Below are positions 1 to 6,499 of a stretch of DNA of 10,134 bases, piece by piece (positions within the stretch are counted from its first letter, which is position 1; each line of letters begins with the position of its first letter). The notes beneath the pieces were generated by a model. That model saw only the letters and a program-made list of their open reading frames with translations. It was not told where the DNA came from and did not search any database. Location of the stretch: contig CADCPD010000082.1 in NCBI GenBank assembly GCA_902803265.1, forward strand, positions 1-10,134, written 5' to 3'. Position numbers and translations under genes: made by a program. Source of the DNA: an uncultured bacterium. Lineage in GTDB: Bacteria > Cyanobacteriota > Vampirovibrionia > Gastranaerophilales > Gastranaerophilaceae.

Positions 1-102
1 GAAATGCTTTTTTAAAATATAATTTTCCTTATACTTATTTAAGTATTTTTCTCTATAAAAATTGCCTTTTCAGTTATTATTGGTTTTGAGAGTTTTCATA
101 TA

Positions 103-130
103 GAAAAACCTCCGATAACTCGGAGGTTTT
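103..130 (-). terminator. Rho-independent terminator of the 71-residue gene
   Basis: A perfect 10-bp inverted repeat (105-114 with 121-130, core ACCTCCG/CGGAGGT, 6-base loop) lies 14 bases past the stop codon at 145. Read on the minus strand, the GC-rich stem runs into five T residues followed by C. This is the normal form of an intrinsic terminator. The stem also ends in four T on the plus strand, so it could work in both directions. Confidence 0.85.
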
Positions 131-144
131 CTAAAACAAAACCT

Positions 145-360
145 TTATCTAATAGCTTTTGATACGAAATTCGAGATTTCCTTAAATGTTTCTTTAACAA
201 ACTCTTTTGCCAGCTGTTGAAGAGGACGATTTTCCACATAATCAAAAGCAAAATATATAGGATCACCGGCATTATTAAAACGCATTCTTTCATCTTTTTG
301 ATTCAAATAATGCATATCCTGCTTGTTGTATTTAATTAATGTTCCAAATTCTTGCGACAT
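145..360 (-). CDS. Small hypothetical protein, 71 aa
   Basis: I do not recognise this protein. It begins MSQEFGTLIKYNKQDMHYLNQ and has a polar first half containing FNNAGDPIYFAFDYVEN. From about residue 46 the C-terminus (LQQLAKEFVKETFKEI) looks like one amphipathic helix. There is no signal peptide and no membrane segment. Support for a real gene comes mainly from context: it is preceded by a candidate promoter (387-415) and a palindrome resembling those of the two upstream nucleotidase genes, and it is followed directly by a strong terminator. The ribosome binding site is weak (GCGAG, about 10 bases before the ATG). Another minus-strand open frame at 96-293 overlaps it but runs through the terminator, so this frame is preferred. 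The function is unknown. It could be a small cytosolic regulator or an accessory factor with the same control as the neighbouring genes, but that is inference. Confidence 0.65.
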   Translation of the reverse strand: MSQEFGTLIKYNKQDMHYLNQKDERMRFNNAGDPIYFAFDYVENRPLQQLAKEFVKETFKEISNFVSKAIR

Positions 361-386
361 AAAATAACACTCGCTAATCTCTTACA

Positions 387-415
387 GATATATAAAGGTT
401 TTAAAAAACGTTCAA
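387..415 (-). promoter_or_regulatory. Candidate promoter of the 71-residue gene
   Basis: On the minus strand, TTGAAC (410-415) and TATATC (387-392) are separated by 17 bases. The predicted transcription start lies about 20 bases before the ATG at 360. The same geometry, with a TATA-rich -10 and a short leader, occurs before both nucleotidase genes. Confidence 0.5.
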
Positions 416-435
416 TTTCAGCCATGGCACCTTTT

Positions 436-450
436 GTAACAAATATTTAC
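436..450 (-). promoter_or_regulatory. Palindromic upstream element, copy A
   Basis: GTAA-N7-TTAC with CTTTT directly beside it on the plus strand. It corresponds in position and sequence to the GTTA-N8-TAAC plus CTTTTG elements at 2093-2108 and 3856-3871, but it is the weakest match of the three. It lies between the stop of the second nucleotidase and the candidate promoter of the 71-residue gene. It could be an operator or activator site, or only AT-rich background. Confidence 0.35.
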
Positions 451-455
451 ATGAA

Positions 456-2006
456 CTATTTTTTAAAAACAAATTTATTTTCTGTTTCAGCTGAAATTTC
501 TTTTTTATTTTTTAAATAGTCAATAAGAATTTCTTGCTCTGTAGCATCTTCTTTAAAATCTGCCAATTTTTCAGGTAGCTTAGTTTGTAATGTATATTTA
601 TCAACTGCAATTCTGATTTTTCTGTCAGAAGGATTTAAAGCATCAATTGATGTATTGTCATCAAGTTTTATATCGTCAACAAAAATTTCTTCACCGTCAG
701 CATTTAATTTTGCCTGAGTAGATGCACTGAAAGACATGCCTGAAGCTCTGCATATATCAGGAATATGTTTAGGATGATAATCTTTCCAATTTGCATTTAA
801 TAATTTTACGAGTTCTTTTTCAGTTACATCAACAATACCAATTTCTGAATCAAAAGGAAGCATAGAATACTTAACATCATATGTTGTAATTTTATCTTCA
901 ATACCGCCTCTTAATGTAGGAGCACCAAATAGAGCAACTTGAACGCCTTTATCTTTATATTTTTCAAGCATTGCTTTTCCAAAATGTTCATGAATAGGAT
1001 TTGGCGCAATTCTTTCAGCAAAAGAGCCTTGTGGTTTGTAAGAACCTTTTACAGTTGCAAGAACTTCATTTTTACCAAGATATCTTTCCATAAGTTTATT
1101 TACTGATTTTGTTTCTTCAAAACAATCAAGATTTACAAGTTTATTTTGAATTTTGTCTTCTTTTAAAATACCTTTTTCATCAAATTCTACATTTAAAAAT
1201 CCTGCATATTTGTTTAATGCACCGGCTTGAGTTATAAATACAGGTTCATTTCGTTTTGATTTTACAAGATTTAACTTATTAACACCGTCTTTATTTTCTT
1301 TATTTACACCATCAATAGTTGTATGCGAATGACCACCAATAATTATATCAACACCTTCAGTTTCTCTGGCAACTTTTAAATCACCATTTTCACCATAGCC
1401 AAGGTGAGAACAAAGAATAATCTTATTTACACCTTGTTTTTCAAGTTCTTTTGCTTCTTCATTTATTGCTTTTATTGTTTTATCAATATCAAAAACTTTT
1501 GTAGGATTTTCGTTAGGTTCGTTCTTGCCAATATAAGAATCTACAGGCGCAGCACCAATTACGCCGAATTTATGCCCACCTTTCATAAAAGTGGCTGATT
1601 TAACTAGTTTTTTATCAGCAATTCTTTTTGCCAATTCATTTTTAGAATCAACTTCTATATTTGTACAAACAGACTTAAATTTAGCTTTTTCAATCTGTTC
1701 AGCTAAACCTTTTGACTTTGCTGAAAATTCATGATTTCCCAACGCTGTTGCATCAAGTTTAAATTTATTTAAAAACTGCACTAAAAAACTGTTTCTCTTT
1801 TTATCTACACCCAAAAAAGTATCGCCGCCGAATAAGGTCAATGTAGGAACGGTTGCGTTTTGCTTATCAAATGTATCTTTTGCAGTTTTTAATTTTGAAA
1901 GTCGTTTTAAATCGCCGTGCATATCATTGTTGTAAAATACACTCAATGACGCATTTGATGTATTTTTCGGCTTAAAAGCATTATCAACATTAATGTTGTT
2001 AAGCAT
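456..2006 (-). CDS. 5'-nucleotidase/UshA-family metallophosphoesterase, 516 aa (paralog 2)
   Basis: Members of this family hydrolyse phosphomonoesters, typically nucleotides, at a two-metal centre. All N-terminal metal-ligand motifs are visible: NDMHGD (D28, H30), GGD (D62), GNHE (N91, H92), CSH (H201) and GGHSH (H226, H228). The C-terminal substrate-binding domain runs from about residue 336 and shows RGGIEDKITTYDV, MLPFDSE and RASGM, resembling the GGIR...LPF region of UshA-type enzymes. Length is typical for the family. No hydrophobic signal peptide or anchor precedes the first motif, which is unusual because characterised relatives are usually exported. The start at 2006 is supported by an AAAAGG ribosome site about 7 bases upstream and by alignment of the N-terminus with the neighbouring paralog (F-[KR]-P-x-N-T). 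It lies 108 bases downstream of that paralog and has its own candidate promoter. The exact substrate cannot be read from sequence. Confidence 0.9.
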   Translation of the reverse strand: MLNNINVDNAFKPKNTSNASLSVFYNNDMHGDLKRLSKLKTAKDTFDKQNATVPTLTLFGGDTFLGVDKKRNSFLVQFLNKFKLDATALGNHEFSAKSKGLAEQIEKAKFKSVCTNIEVDSKNELAKRIADKKLVKSATFMKGGHKFGVIGAAPVDSYIGKNEPNENPTKVFDIDKTIKAINEEAKELEKQGVNKIILCSHLGYGENGDLKVARETEGVDIIIGGHSHTTIDGVNKENKDGVNKLNLVKSKRNEPVFITQAGALNKYAGFLNVEFDEKGILKEDKIQNKLVNLDCFEETKSVNKLMERYLGKNEVLATVKGSYKPQGSFAERIAPNPIHEHFGKAMLEKYKDKGVQVALFGAPTLRGGIEDKITTYDVKYSMLPFDSEIGIVDVTEKELVKLLNANWKDYHPKHIPDICRASGMSFSASTQAKLNADGEEIFVDDIKLDDNTSIDALNPSDRKIRIAVDKYTLQTKLPEKLADFKEDATEQEILIDYLKNKKEISAETENKFVFKK

Positions 2007-2032
2007 AAAACGACCTTTTTAAACTACCTACA

Positions 2033-2061
2033 TATATATAAAGTAGTTCAAAACCATGAAA
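2033..2061 (-). promoter_or_regulatory. Candidate promoter of nucleotidase paralog 2
   Basis: Minus-strand TTTCAT (2056-2061) and TATATA (2033-2038) are 17 bases apart. The segment is nearly identical to the one before paralog 1: both read as CAATT[TC]CATGGTTTT, then AAC, then ACTTTATATA. The predicted start site gives a leader of about 20 bases before the ATG at 2006. The -35 match is poor, so an activator may be needed. Confidence 0.5.
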
Positions 2062-2090
2062 TTGCTTATTTTTAGCATGTTTTAAGCTTT

Positions 2091-2110
2091 TTGTTAATTA
2101 TATTTAACAA
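2091..2110 (-). promoter_or_regulatory. Palindromic upstream element, copy B
   Basis: A 7-bp perfect inverted repeat, TTGTTAA-N6-TTAACAA, containing GTTA-N8-TAAC at 2093-2108. It lies just past the stop codon of paralog 1 and about 50 bp upstream of the -10 of paralog 2. No U-run follows on the minus strand, so it does not look like a terminator. Its match to 3856-3871 makes an operator a reasonable guess. Confidence 0.45.
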
Positions 2111-2114
2111 TAAA

Positions 2115-3782
2115 TTATTTTTGAATAGCTAAAGCAGCTAATTTATCTTCCATTGGATATTGGTAACAATATTTGTCTAAGTTTTGGTAGTTGATTTGAA
2201 TTCTTTTTTCAGGTTTTAAATCAAAATCAACGTCTTTGTTTTCTTCTAAATATTGAGCAAATAAATCTTGTTCTTTACCAACTGTTTTTGCAGATGCTTT
2301 GTAAGGAGCCATAATATCTTTTGTATCTTTATCTACAAATAAGTAATCGTTTAAAGCGATTTTTAATTTGCTTGTTTTTGAAGGATTTTTAACATCAACT
2401 GTTTTTACAACGTTATTGTTTTCATCAACAAATTCTAATGATTTGATATGACCGTTAACACCTTTATCTGCGTTTTCATCAATTGTATATCTCATACCAG
2501 AACATCTTAAAAGTTGTGGATCAAAGTTTTGGAATAATTTACCAGAAGTAGCTTCTAATAATTTTACAAAATCTTCTTCTGTGATTTCAGTAATTACATG
2601 ATCACTGTTGTAAGGTAACATATCATATTTAATATCATATTTTGTTACTTGACCTTCAACACCTTTTTTCAAAATATTTGTTGTATGAACAGCGCCTAAA
2701 ACATCTTTATCCATTTTTCTTGCTGCTGAAAGAATTGAATCTGATAAAACATTAGCAACAGGGTTTTCCATGTATCTGTCTTGGAATTCGTTAATAGGCA
2801 TATGAGAATGTTTTGGAGTTGCAACAACTTTGTTTTCACCTAAGATGCTTGTAATCATATCTTGAACACCTTTGTTAGGTTTAAAATCATCTACATTTGC
2901 TAATTTATTTACGATTGAATCTTCTTTAATAACACCGTTTTTATCAAATACAACATTTAAGAAACCTGCTTTTGTATTTAATTTGTTAGCTTGAGTAATA
3001 ACAACTGTTTCGCCTCTTTTTGATTTAACAACGTTTAATTTTTTATTTCCGCCGTTATCTTTTGTATTAGCACCTTCAATAGTTGCGTGAGAGTGACCGC
3101 CGATAATTATATCAACACCTTCTGTTTCTCTTGCGATTTTTAAATCAGCATGTTCGCCGTAACCTGTATGAGAACAAAGAATAATTTTGTTGATACCTTG
3201 TTTTTCTAATTCTTTTACTTCTGCGTTGATAGCTTTAATAGTTTTATCAACGTCCATTTGTTTAATACCTGTGCCATCTTGTTTTTCTTTTGTTGTAATA
3301 TCTGTATCAAATGGAGATGCACCAATTACTGCAAATTTATGTCCGCCTCTCATGAATGTTGCAGATTTAACTAATTTTTTTTCTGCCATTCTTTCTCTTA
3401 ATTTATTTCCTTCAGGAATTTCAATATTTGCACAAACTGCAGTTGCATTTAAACCTTTTAAGTTTTCAGCTAATTTTTCAGAACCTGAATGGAATTCATG
3501 GTTTCCTAATGCAGTTGCATCAATGTGTAATGCATTTAAAAATTTTGTGATTACATTTAATCTTTTTGGATCTTTACCGTAAAATAAATCCCCACCAGCA
3601 AGAGTTAAGTTAGCAGTAGCTTTATTTTGTTTTTCAAAGCAATCTTTAGCTGTTTTCATTTTAGCTGCACGGTTGATATCACCGTGAACATCATTCATAT
3701 AAAAAACACTTAATTCAGCTTCATTTTTAGCTTTATTTGCTGTATTTTGAGGTCTGAAAAAATTACCAATACTATTAACCAT
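2115..3782 (-). CDS. 5'-nucleotidase/UshA-family metallophosphoesterase, 555 aa (paralog 1)
   Basis: This is a paralog of the next gene downstream, with the same two-domain plan. Metal ligands are intact: NDVHGD (D31, H33), GGD (D65), GNHE (N94, H95), CSH (H205) and GGHSH (H230, H232). The C-terminal domain from about residue 340 is more divergent. Where paralog 2 has RGGIE this protein has KKGVEG, while MLPYNSD and RCSGMR are retained. A tail of roughly 30 residues rich in charged and aromatic residues follows residue 525 and is absent from paralog 2. I chose the ATG at 3782 rather than the in-frame GTG at 3806. It has AGGG five bases upstream, aligns with the start of paralog 2, and the GTG would overlap the candidate -10 at 3806-3811. 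There is no signal peptide. The gene is divergent from the transketolase gene and probably duplicated together with its control region. Substrate specificity may differ between the copies. Confidence 0.9.
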   Translation of the reverse strand: MVNSIGNFFRPQNTANKAKNEAELSVFYMNDVHGDINRAAKMKTAKDCFEKQNKATANLTLAGGDLFYGKDPKRLNVITKFLNALHIDATALGNHEFHSGSEKLAENLKGLNATAVCANIEIPEGNKLRERMAEKKLVKSATFMRGGHKFAVIGASPFDTDITTKEKQDGTGIKQMDVDKTIKAINAEVKELEKQGINKIILCSHTGYGEHADLKIARETEGVDIIIGGHSHATIEGANTKDNGGNKKLNVVKSKRGETVVITQANKLNTKAGFLNVVFDKNGVIKEDSIVNKLANVDDFKPNKGVQDMITSILGENKVVATPKHSHMPINEFQDRYMENPVANVLSDSILSAARKMDKDVLGAVHTTNILKKGVEGQVTKYDIKYDMLPYNSDHVITEITEEDFVKLLEATSGKLFQNFDPQLLRCSGMRYTIDENADKGVNGHIKSLEFVDENNNVVKTVDVKNPSKTSKLKIALNDYLFVDKDTKDIMAPYKASAKTVGKEQDLFAQYLEENKDVDFDLKPEKRIQINYQNLDKYCYQYPMEDKLAALAIQK

Positions 3783-3805
3783 AAAAACCCTGCCTATTAG
3801 ATACA

Positions 3806-3834
3806 CTTATATAAAGTTGTTAAAAACCATGGAA
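3806..3834 (-). promoter_or_regulatory. Candidate promoter of nucleotidase paralog 1
   Basis: Minus-strand TTCCAT (3829-3834) and TATAAG (3806-3811) are 17 bases apart, superimposable on the promoter at 2033-2061. Transcription would start near 3799, leaving about 17 bases of leader before the ATG at 3782. This argues against the upstream GTG start. Confidence 0.5.
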
Positions 3835-3855
3835 TTGCTTTATTTTCATGCTTTT

Positions 3856-3871
3856 GTTAAGTAAATGTAAC
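3856..3871 (-). promoter_or_regulatory. Palindromic upstream element, copy C
   Basis: GTTA-N8-TAAC preceded by GCTTTT on the plus strand, the same arrangement as at 2093-2108. It sits between two divergent promoters: about 45-65 bp upstream of the nucleotidase -10 and about 30-45 bp upstream of the TATAAT of the transketolase operon. A factor bound here could affect both directions. No protein can be assigned. Confidence 0.45.
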
Positions 3872-3897
3872 GTGTAATTTTTTCATGAAAATATTTA

Positions 3898-3906
3898 TGC
3901 TATAAT
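3898..3906 (+). promoter_or_regulatory. Extended -10 promoter of the transketolase-ftsEX operon
   Basis: TGCTATAAT is a perfect TATAAT (3901-3906) with the TGn extension. No good -35 is seen at 17 bp, only a T-run at 3878-3883, which fits an extended -10 promoter. The predicted start near 3913 leaves a leader of about 24 bases carrying GGAAGGG (3922-3928) before the ATG at 3937. Confidence 0.7.
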
Positions 3907-3936
3907 GTTGCCAAATAAAGTGGAAGGGAAAAAAGC

Positions 3937-4890
3937 ATGATTACAATAAACAAAAAGGAAAGAAAATCAATACGTTCAGCGTTTGGAAATGCTCTAGTTG
4001 AAGTTGGCAGAGAAAATCCTAATGTTGTAGTTTTAGATTCAGATTTGGCAGGATCTACACAAACAAAATTGTTTGCAAATGAATTTCCTGACAGATGGTT
4101 TGATTGCGGTATTGCAGAAGCTGACATGACAACAACTGCAGTAGGACTTTCAACAGTTGGAAAAATTCCTTTTATAGCAAGTTTTGCAGTTTTCGCAACA
4201 GGCAGAAATTATGACCAAGTTAGAAATGGTATCTGCTATGCAAACTTTAATGTAAAAGTTGTTGGTACACATGGCGGCATAACAGTTTGTGAAGATGGTG
4301 CAACTCACCAATCATTAGAAGATGTTTCTTTAATGAGAGGTTTACCTAACATGCAAGTATTAGTTCCTTCTGATTGTGCAGAAATGAATGCTGCTGTTAA
4401 ATATGCAGCAAAACATGTTGGCCCTGTTTATATAAGAGTTCCAAGAACAAATGTTCCTGATGTATTCGAATCAGGTCACGAGTTTGATTTAACAAAAGCT
4501 GCTATTTTAAAAGAAGGTAAAGATGTAACTATCGTAACCAACGGTGAAACAACAGCAGAAGTTATTGAAGCTGCAGAAATTTTAAAAGAACAAGGAATTG
4601 ATGTTGAAATAGTTCATTTGCCTATGGTAAAACCTATTGACAGCAAATCAATTATTGAATCAGCAAAGAAAACAAATTATGTAATTACTGTTGAAAATCA
4701 TTCTGTAATTGGCGGAGTTGGCTCAGCCGTATGCGAAGTTTTAGCAGAAAATTATCCTGTAAAAGTTCATAGACTTGGTGTTCAAGATACATTCGGACAA
4801 TCAGGTGATTTTGATAATCTGATGAAATATTACAGATTAAATTCAACAGAACTGGCAGAAGATATTAAAAAATTGATGGAAGAAAAATAA
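3937..4890 (+). CDS. tkt: Transketolase, C-terminal subunit (split type), 317 aa
   Basis: Transketolase moves two-carbon ketol units between sugar phosphates in the non-oxidative pentose phosphate pathway, using thiamine diphosphate. This protein has only the pyrimidine-binding and C-terminal domains. CGIAEADM carries the conserved glutamate (E61) that contacts the cofactor. FATGRNYDQVRN, THGGITVCEDGATHQ (111-125) and LPNMQVLVPSD follow, as in the small subunits of split transketolases. The C-terminal domain begins near residue 185 and contains VENHSVIGGVGSAV (252-265). The diphosphate/metal-binding N-terminal half is not in this window: the gene immediately upstream is a divergent nucleotidase, so the partner must be encoded elsewhere. 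An isolated 1-deoxyxylulose-5-phosphate synthase C-half is less likely given the GATHQ-type loop. The start has a good GGAAGGG ribosome site. The stop overlaps the ftsE start by one base (TAATG), so translation is probably coupled. Confidence 0.88.
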   Translation: MITINKKERKSIRSAFGNALVEVGRENPNVVVLDSDLAGSTQTKLFANEFPDRWFDCGIAEADMTTTAVGLSTVGKIPFIASFAVFATGRNYDQVRNGICYANFNVKVVGTHGGITVCEDGATHQSLEDVSLMRGLPNMQVLVPSDCAEMNAAVKYAAKHVGPVYIRVPRTNVPDVFESGHEFDLTKAAILKEGKDVTIVTNGETTAEVIEAAEILKEQGIDVEIVHLPMVKPIDSKSIIESAKKTNYVITVENHSVIGGVGSAVCEVLAENYPVKVHRLGVQDTFGQSGDFDNLMKYYRLNSTELAEDIKKLMEEK

Positions 4891-5567
4891 TGATTCAGTT
4901 ACGTTCAGTAACAAAAAAGTATAAAAACAATAAATATGCCTTAAAAAATGTAAATCTGGATATTCAACCTGGCGAATTTGTATTTGTCGTTGGAAAATCA
5001 GGTGCAGGGAAATCTACTTTAATGAAACTTCTTTATAGAGAAGAAACCCCTTCATCAGGTACAGTAATAATCGGAGGCATAAATATTGCTAATTTACCTA
5101 ACGATAAAGTACCAAGTTTACGTAGATGTATGGGTATTGTATTCCAAGATTACAAATTACTTCAAAATCAATCTGTATACGATAACATTGCATACGTAAT
5201 AAGAACAATGGGCGTAAGCTCAAGAGATATAAATGCAAGAGTAACAGGTGCACTAAAAGTTGTAGGATTGCTTGATAAAATGAGAGCAAAACCATCTGAA
5301 CTTTCAGGTGGTGAACAACAAAGAGTAAGTATTGCAAGAGCAATCGTAAACGGACCTCCTTTACTTATTGCCGATGAACCAACAGGAAATTTAGATCCTA
5401 AAAACTCTTTGGAAATTATGCAAATATTAGACCAAATTAACCAAAAAGGTATTACTGTAATAATTTCTACACACGATAAATCAATGGTTGATTATTTCAG
5501 AAAAAGAGTAATCACTCTTGATGGCGGAGAAATAATAAGAGACGTTCAAGCAGGAACATATGCATAA
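4890..5567 (+). CDS. ftsE: Cell division ATP-binding protein FtsE, 225 aa
   Basis: FtsE is the cytoplasmic ATPase of FtsEX, an ABC-type complex that does not transport. It passes ATP-driven shape changes through FtsX to cell-wall hydrolases or their activators at the division site. The ABC elements are complete: Walker A GKSGAGKST (35-43), Q-loop FQDYKLL (Q86), signature LSGGEQQR (138-145), Walker B LLIADEP (158-164, with D162 and E163) and switch H195 (STHD). Length matches the family. The start overlaps the transketolase stop by one base and the end overlaps ftsX by 8 bases, so the three genes are very likely co-transcribed. LolD/MacB-type ATPases look similar, but the following four-helix FtsX gene settles the assignment. 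Confidence 0.95.
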   Translation: MIQLRSVTKKYKNNKYALKNVNLDIQPGEFVFVVGKSGAGKSTLMKLLYREETPSSGTVIIGGINIANLPNDKVPSLRRCMGIVFQDYKLLQNQSVYDNIAYVIRTMGVSSRDINARVTGALKVVGLLDKMRAKPSELSGGEQQRVSIARAIVNGPPLLIADEPTGNLDPKNSLEIMQILDQINQKGITVIISTHDKSMVDYFRKRVITLDGGEIIRDVQAGTYA

Positions 5568-6468
5568 CAGAAAACAAACAATAAAAAAACAAGTTAAAAA
5601 GCATATACCAAAAGACTGGCTTACAGAAATAAGAATAGTCTACCGTTTAACCTGCGAAATTTTAAATGATTTCAGAAGAACAGGAATAATAAATATTGTA
5701 ATTATAACTACTATGGCTGCAATATTAACTTTATTTGGCTCTTTGTTCAGAACAACATTATCTGTATCTTCTTTTGCAAAAGAATTAGGAAATGTATTGG
5801 AAATTTCTGTATATCTTAAAAATAATGCTGATCCTAATGTTACAAGCCAAAGAATAAAAGAATTTGATCATGTAAAAGGTGTAACCGTTATACCAAAAGA
5901 AAAAAGCTGGTCAGATTTTAAAAGAGAAATAAAAATAGGAGATATCGATAATCCTTTACCGGATACATTACATGTTAAAGTAGATAATCCGGAAAATATA
6001 AGTGAAGTGTTTAATAAATTAAAAACTTTAACAGTTGTTGAAAATGTAAACTATGCACAAGATTTAGCAAAAAAAATACAAGTATTGAATCATGCGGTAA
6101 ATACAACAACAGTATTTGTAATAATTATCGTTGCGATATTGACAATAACAATAATAAACAATACAATACAACTTGTAATACAATCTCGAAAAGAAGAAAT
6201 TGAAATAATGAGATTAATGGGCGTAAATAACTGGTATATTAAAATACCTTTAATTATGCAAGGAGCTTTATACGGATTATTTGGAGCATTAATAGCTTTG
6301 GTTCCCGTAAATGTTGTTCAACAAATGTTGGATAACGTGCACCAATTTTTTATGATACCGGCACCTTTATTTGCAGAAAATACGGTAATAATCACAACAA
6401 TTTTAGTCGGAACATTATTCGGAGCAGGTGGAAGCTTCTTATCAATAAAAAAACACTTACAAGTATAA
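5560..6468 (+). CDS. ftsX: Cell division protein FtsX, 302 aa
   Basis: This is the membrane partner of FtsE. The layout is classical FtsX: a basic cytoplasmic N-terminus (1-40), a first membrane helix at about 43-68, a large extracytoplasmic loop (about 70-180) that normally contacts hydrolase regulators, and then helices at about 184-207, 229-255 and 273-293. The cytoplasmic stretch between helices 2 and 3, SRKEEIEIMRLMGVNNWYI (209-227), is the characteristic coupling segment of the FtsX permease domain. The ATG lies inside the end of ftsE (8-base overlap), consistent with coupled translation and equal amounts of both subunits. No peptidoglycan hydrolase or EnvC/PcsB-like partner gene is adjacent, so the downstream target of FtsEX in this organism is not shown here. 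Confidence 0.93.
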   Translation: MHNRKQTIKKQVKKHIPKDWLTEIRIVYRLTCEILNDFRRTGIINIVIITTMAAILTLFGSLFRTTLSVSSFAKELGNVLEISVYLKNNADPNVTSQRIKEFDHVKGVTVIPKEKSWSDFKREIKIGDIDNPLPDTLHVKVDNPENISEVFNKLKTLTVVENVNYAQDLAKKIQVLNHAVNTTTVFVIIIVAILTITIINNTIQLVIQSRKEEIEIMRLMGVNNWYIKIPLIMQGALYGLFGALIALVPVNVVQQMLDNVHQFFMIPAPLFAENTVIITTILVGTLFGAGGSFLSIKKHLQV

Positions 6469-6499
6469 AATTAGCACATTAACATATTAAGGAAAAACA

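Noticed and set aside
31..46. Inverted repeat ATACTT-N4-AAGTAT followed by T-run
   Set aside because: The stem is only 6 bp and almost all A/T. No gene end is visible for it to serve, so it was not called a terminator.
96..293. Minus-strand open frame of 65 codons with a hydrophobic start
   Set aside because: It overlaps the better-framed 145-360 gene in another frame, has no ribosome site and reads through the intrinsic terminator at 103-130.
1404..1598. Plus-strand Phe/Tyr/Cys-rich frame inside nucleotidase paralog 2
   Set aside because: Its low-complexity aromatic translation arises from the antisense of Lys/Glu-rich codons in a gene with intact family motifs.
2091..2110. TTGTTAA/TTAACAA inverted repeat as terminator of nucleotidase paralog 1
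   Set aside because: The stem has only one G-C pair per arm and no U-run follows on the minus strand. It fits the shared upstream element better.
3187..3582. 131-codon plus-strand frame inside nucleotidase paralog 1
   Set aside because: It is antisense to strongly conserved catalytic motifs. Its hydrophobic, Ser/Phe-rich composition is what antisense AT-rich coding DNA produces.
3783..3806. Eight-codon N-terminal extension of nucleotidase paralog 1 from a GTG
   Set aside because: The GTG overlaps the candidate -10, lacks a ribosome site, and has no counterpart in the paralog. The ATG at 3782 has AGGG at good spacing.
422..3833. Recurring CCATGG near the three upstream regions (422-427, 3828-3833, and CATGG on the minus strand at 2054-2058)
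   Set aside because: The position relative to the -10 differs in the copy at 422-427, so it is not a consistent element beyond the shared ancestry of the two nucleotidase regions.
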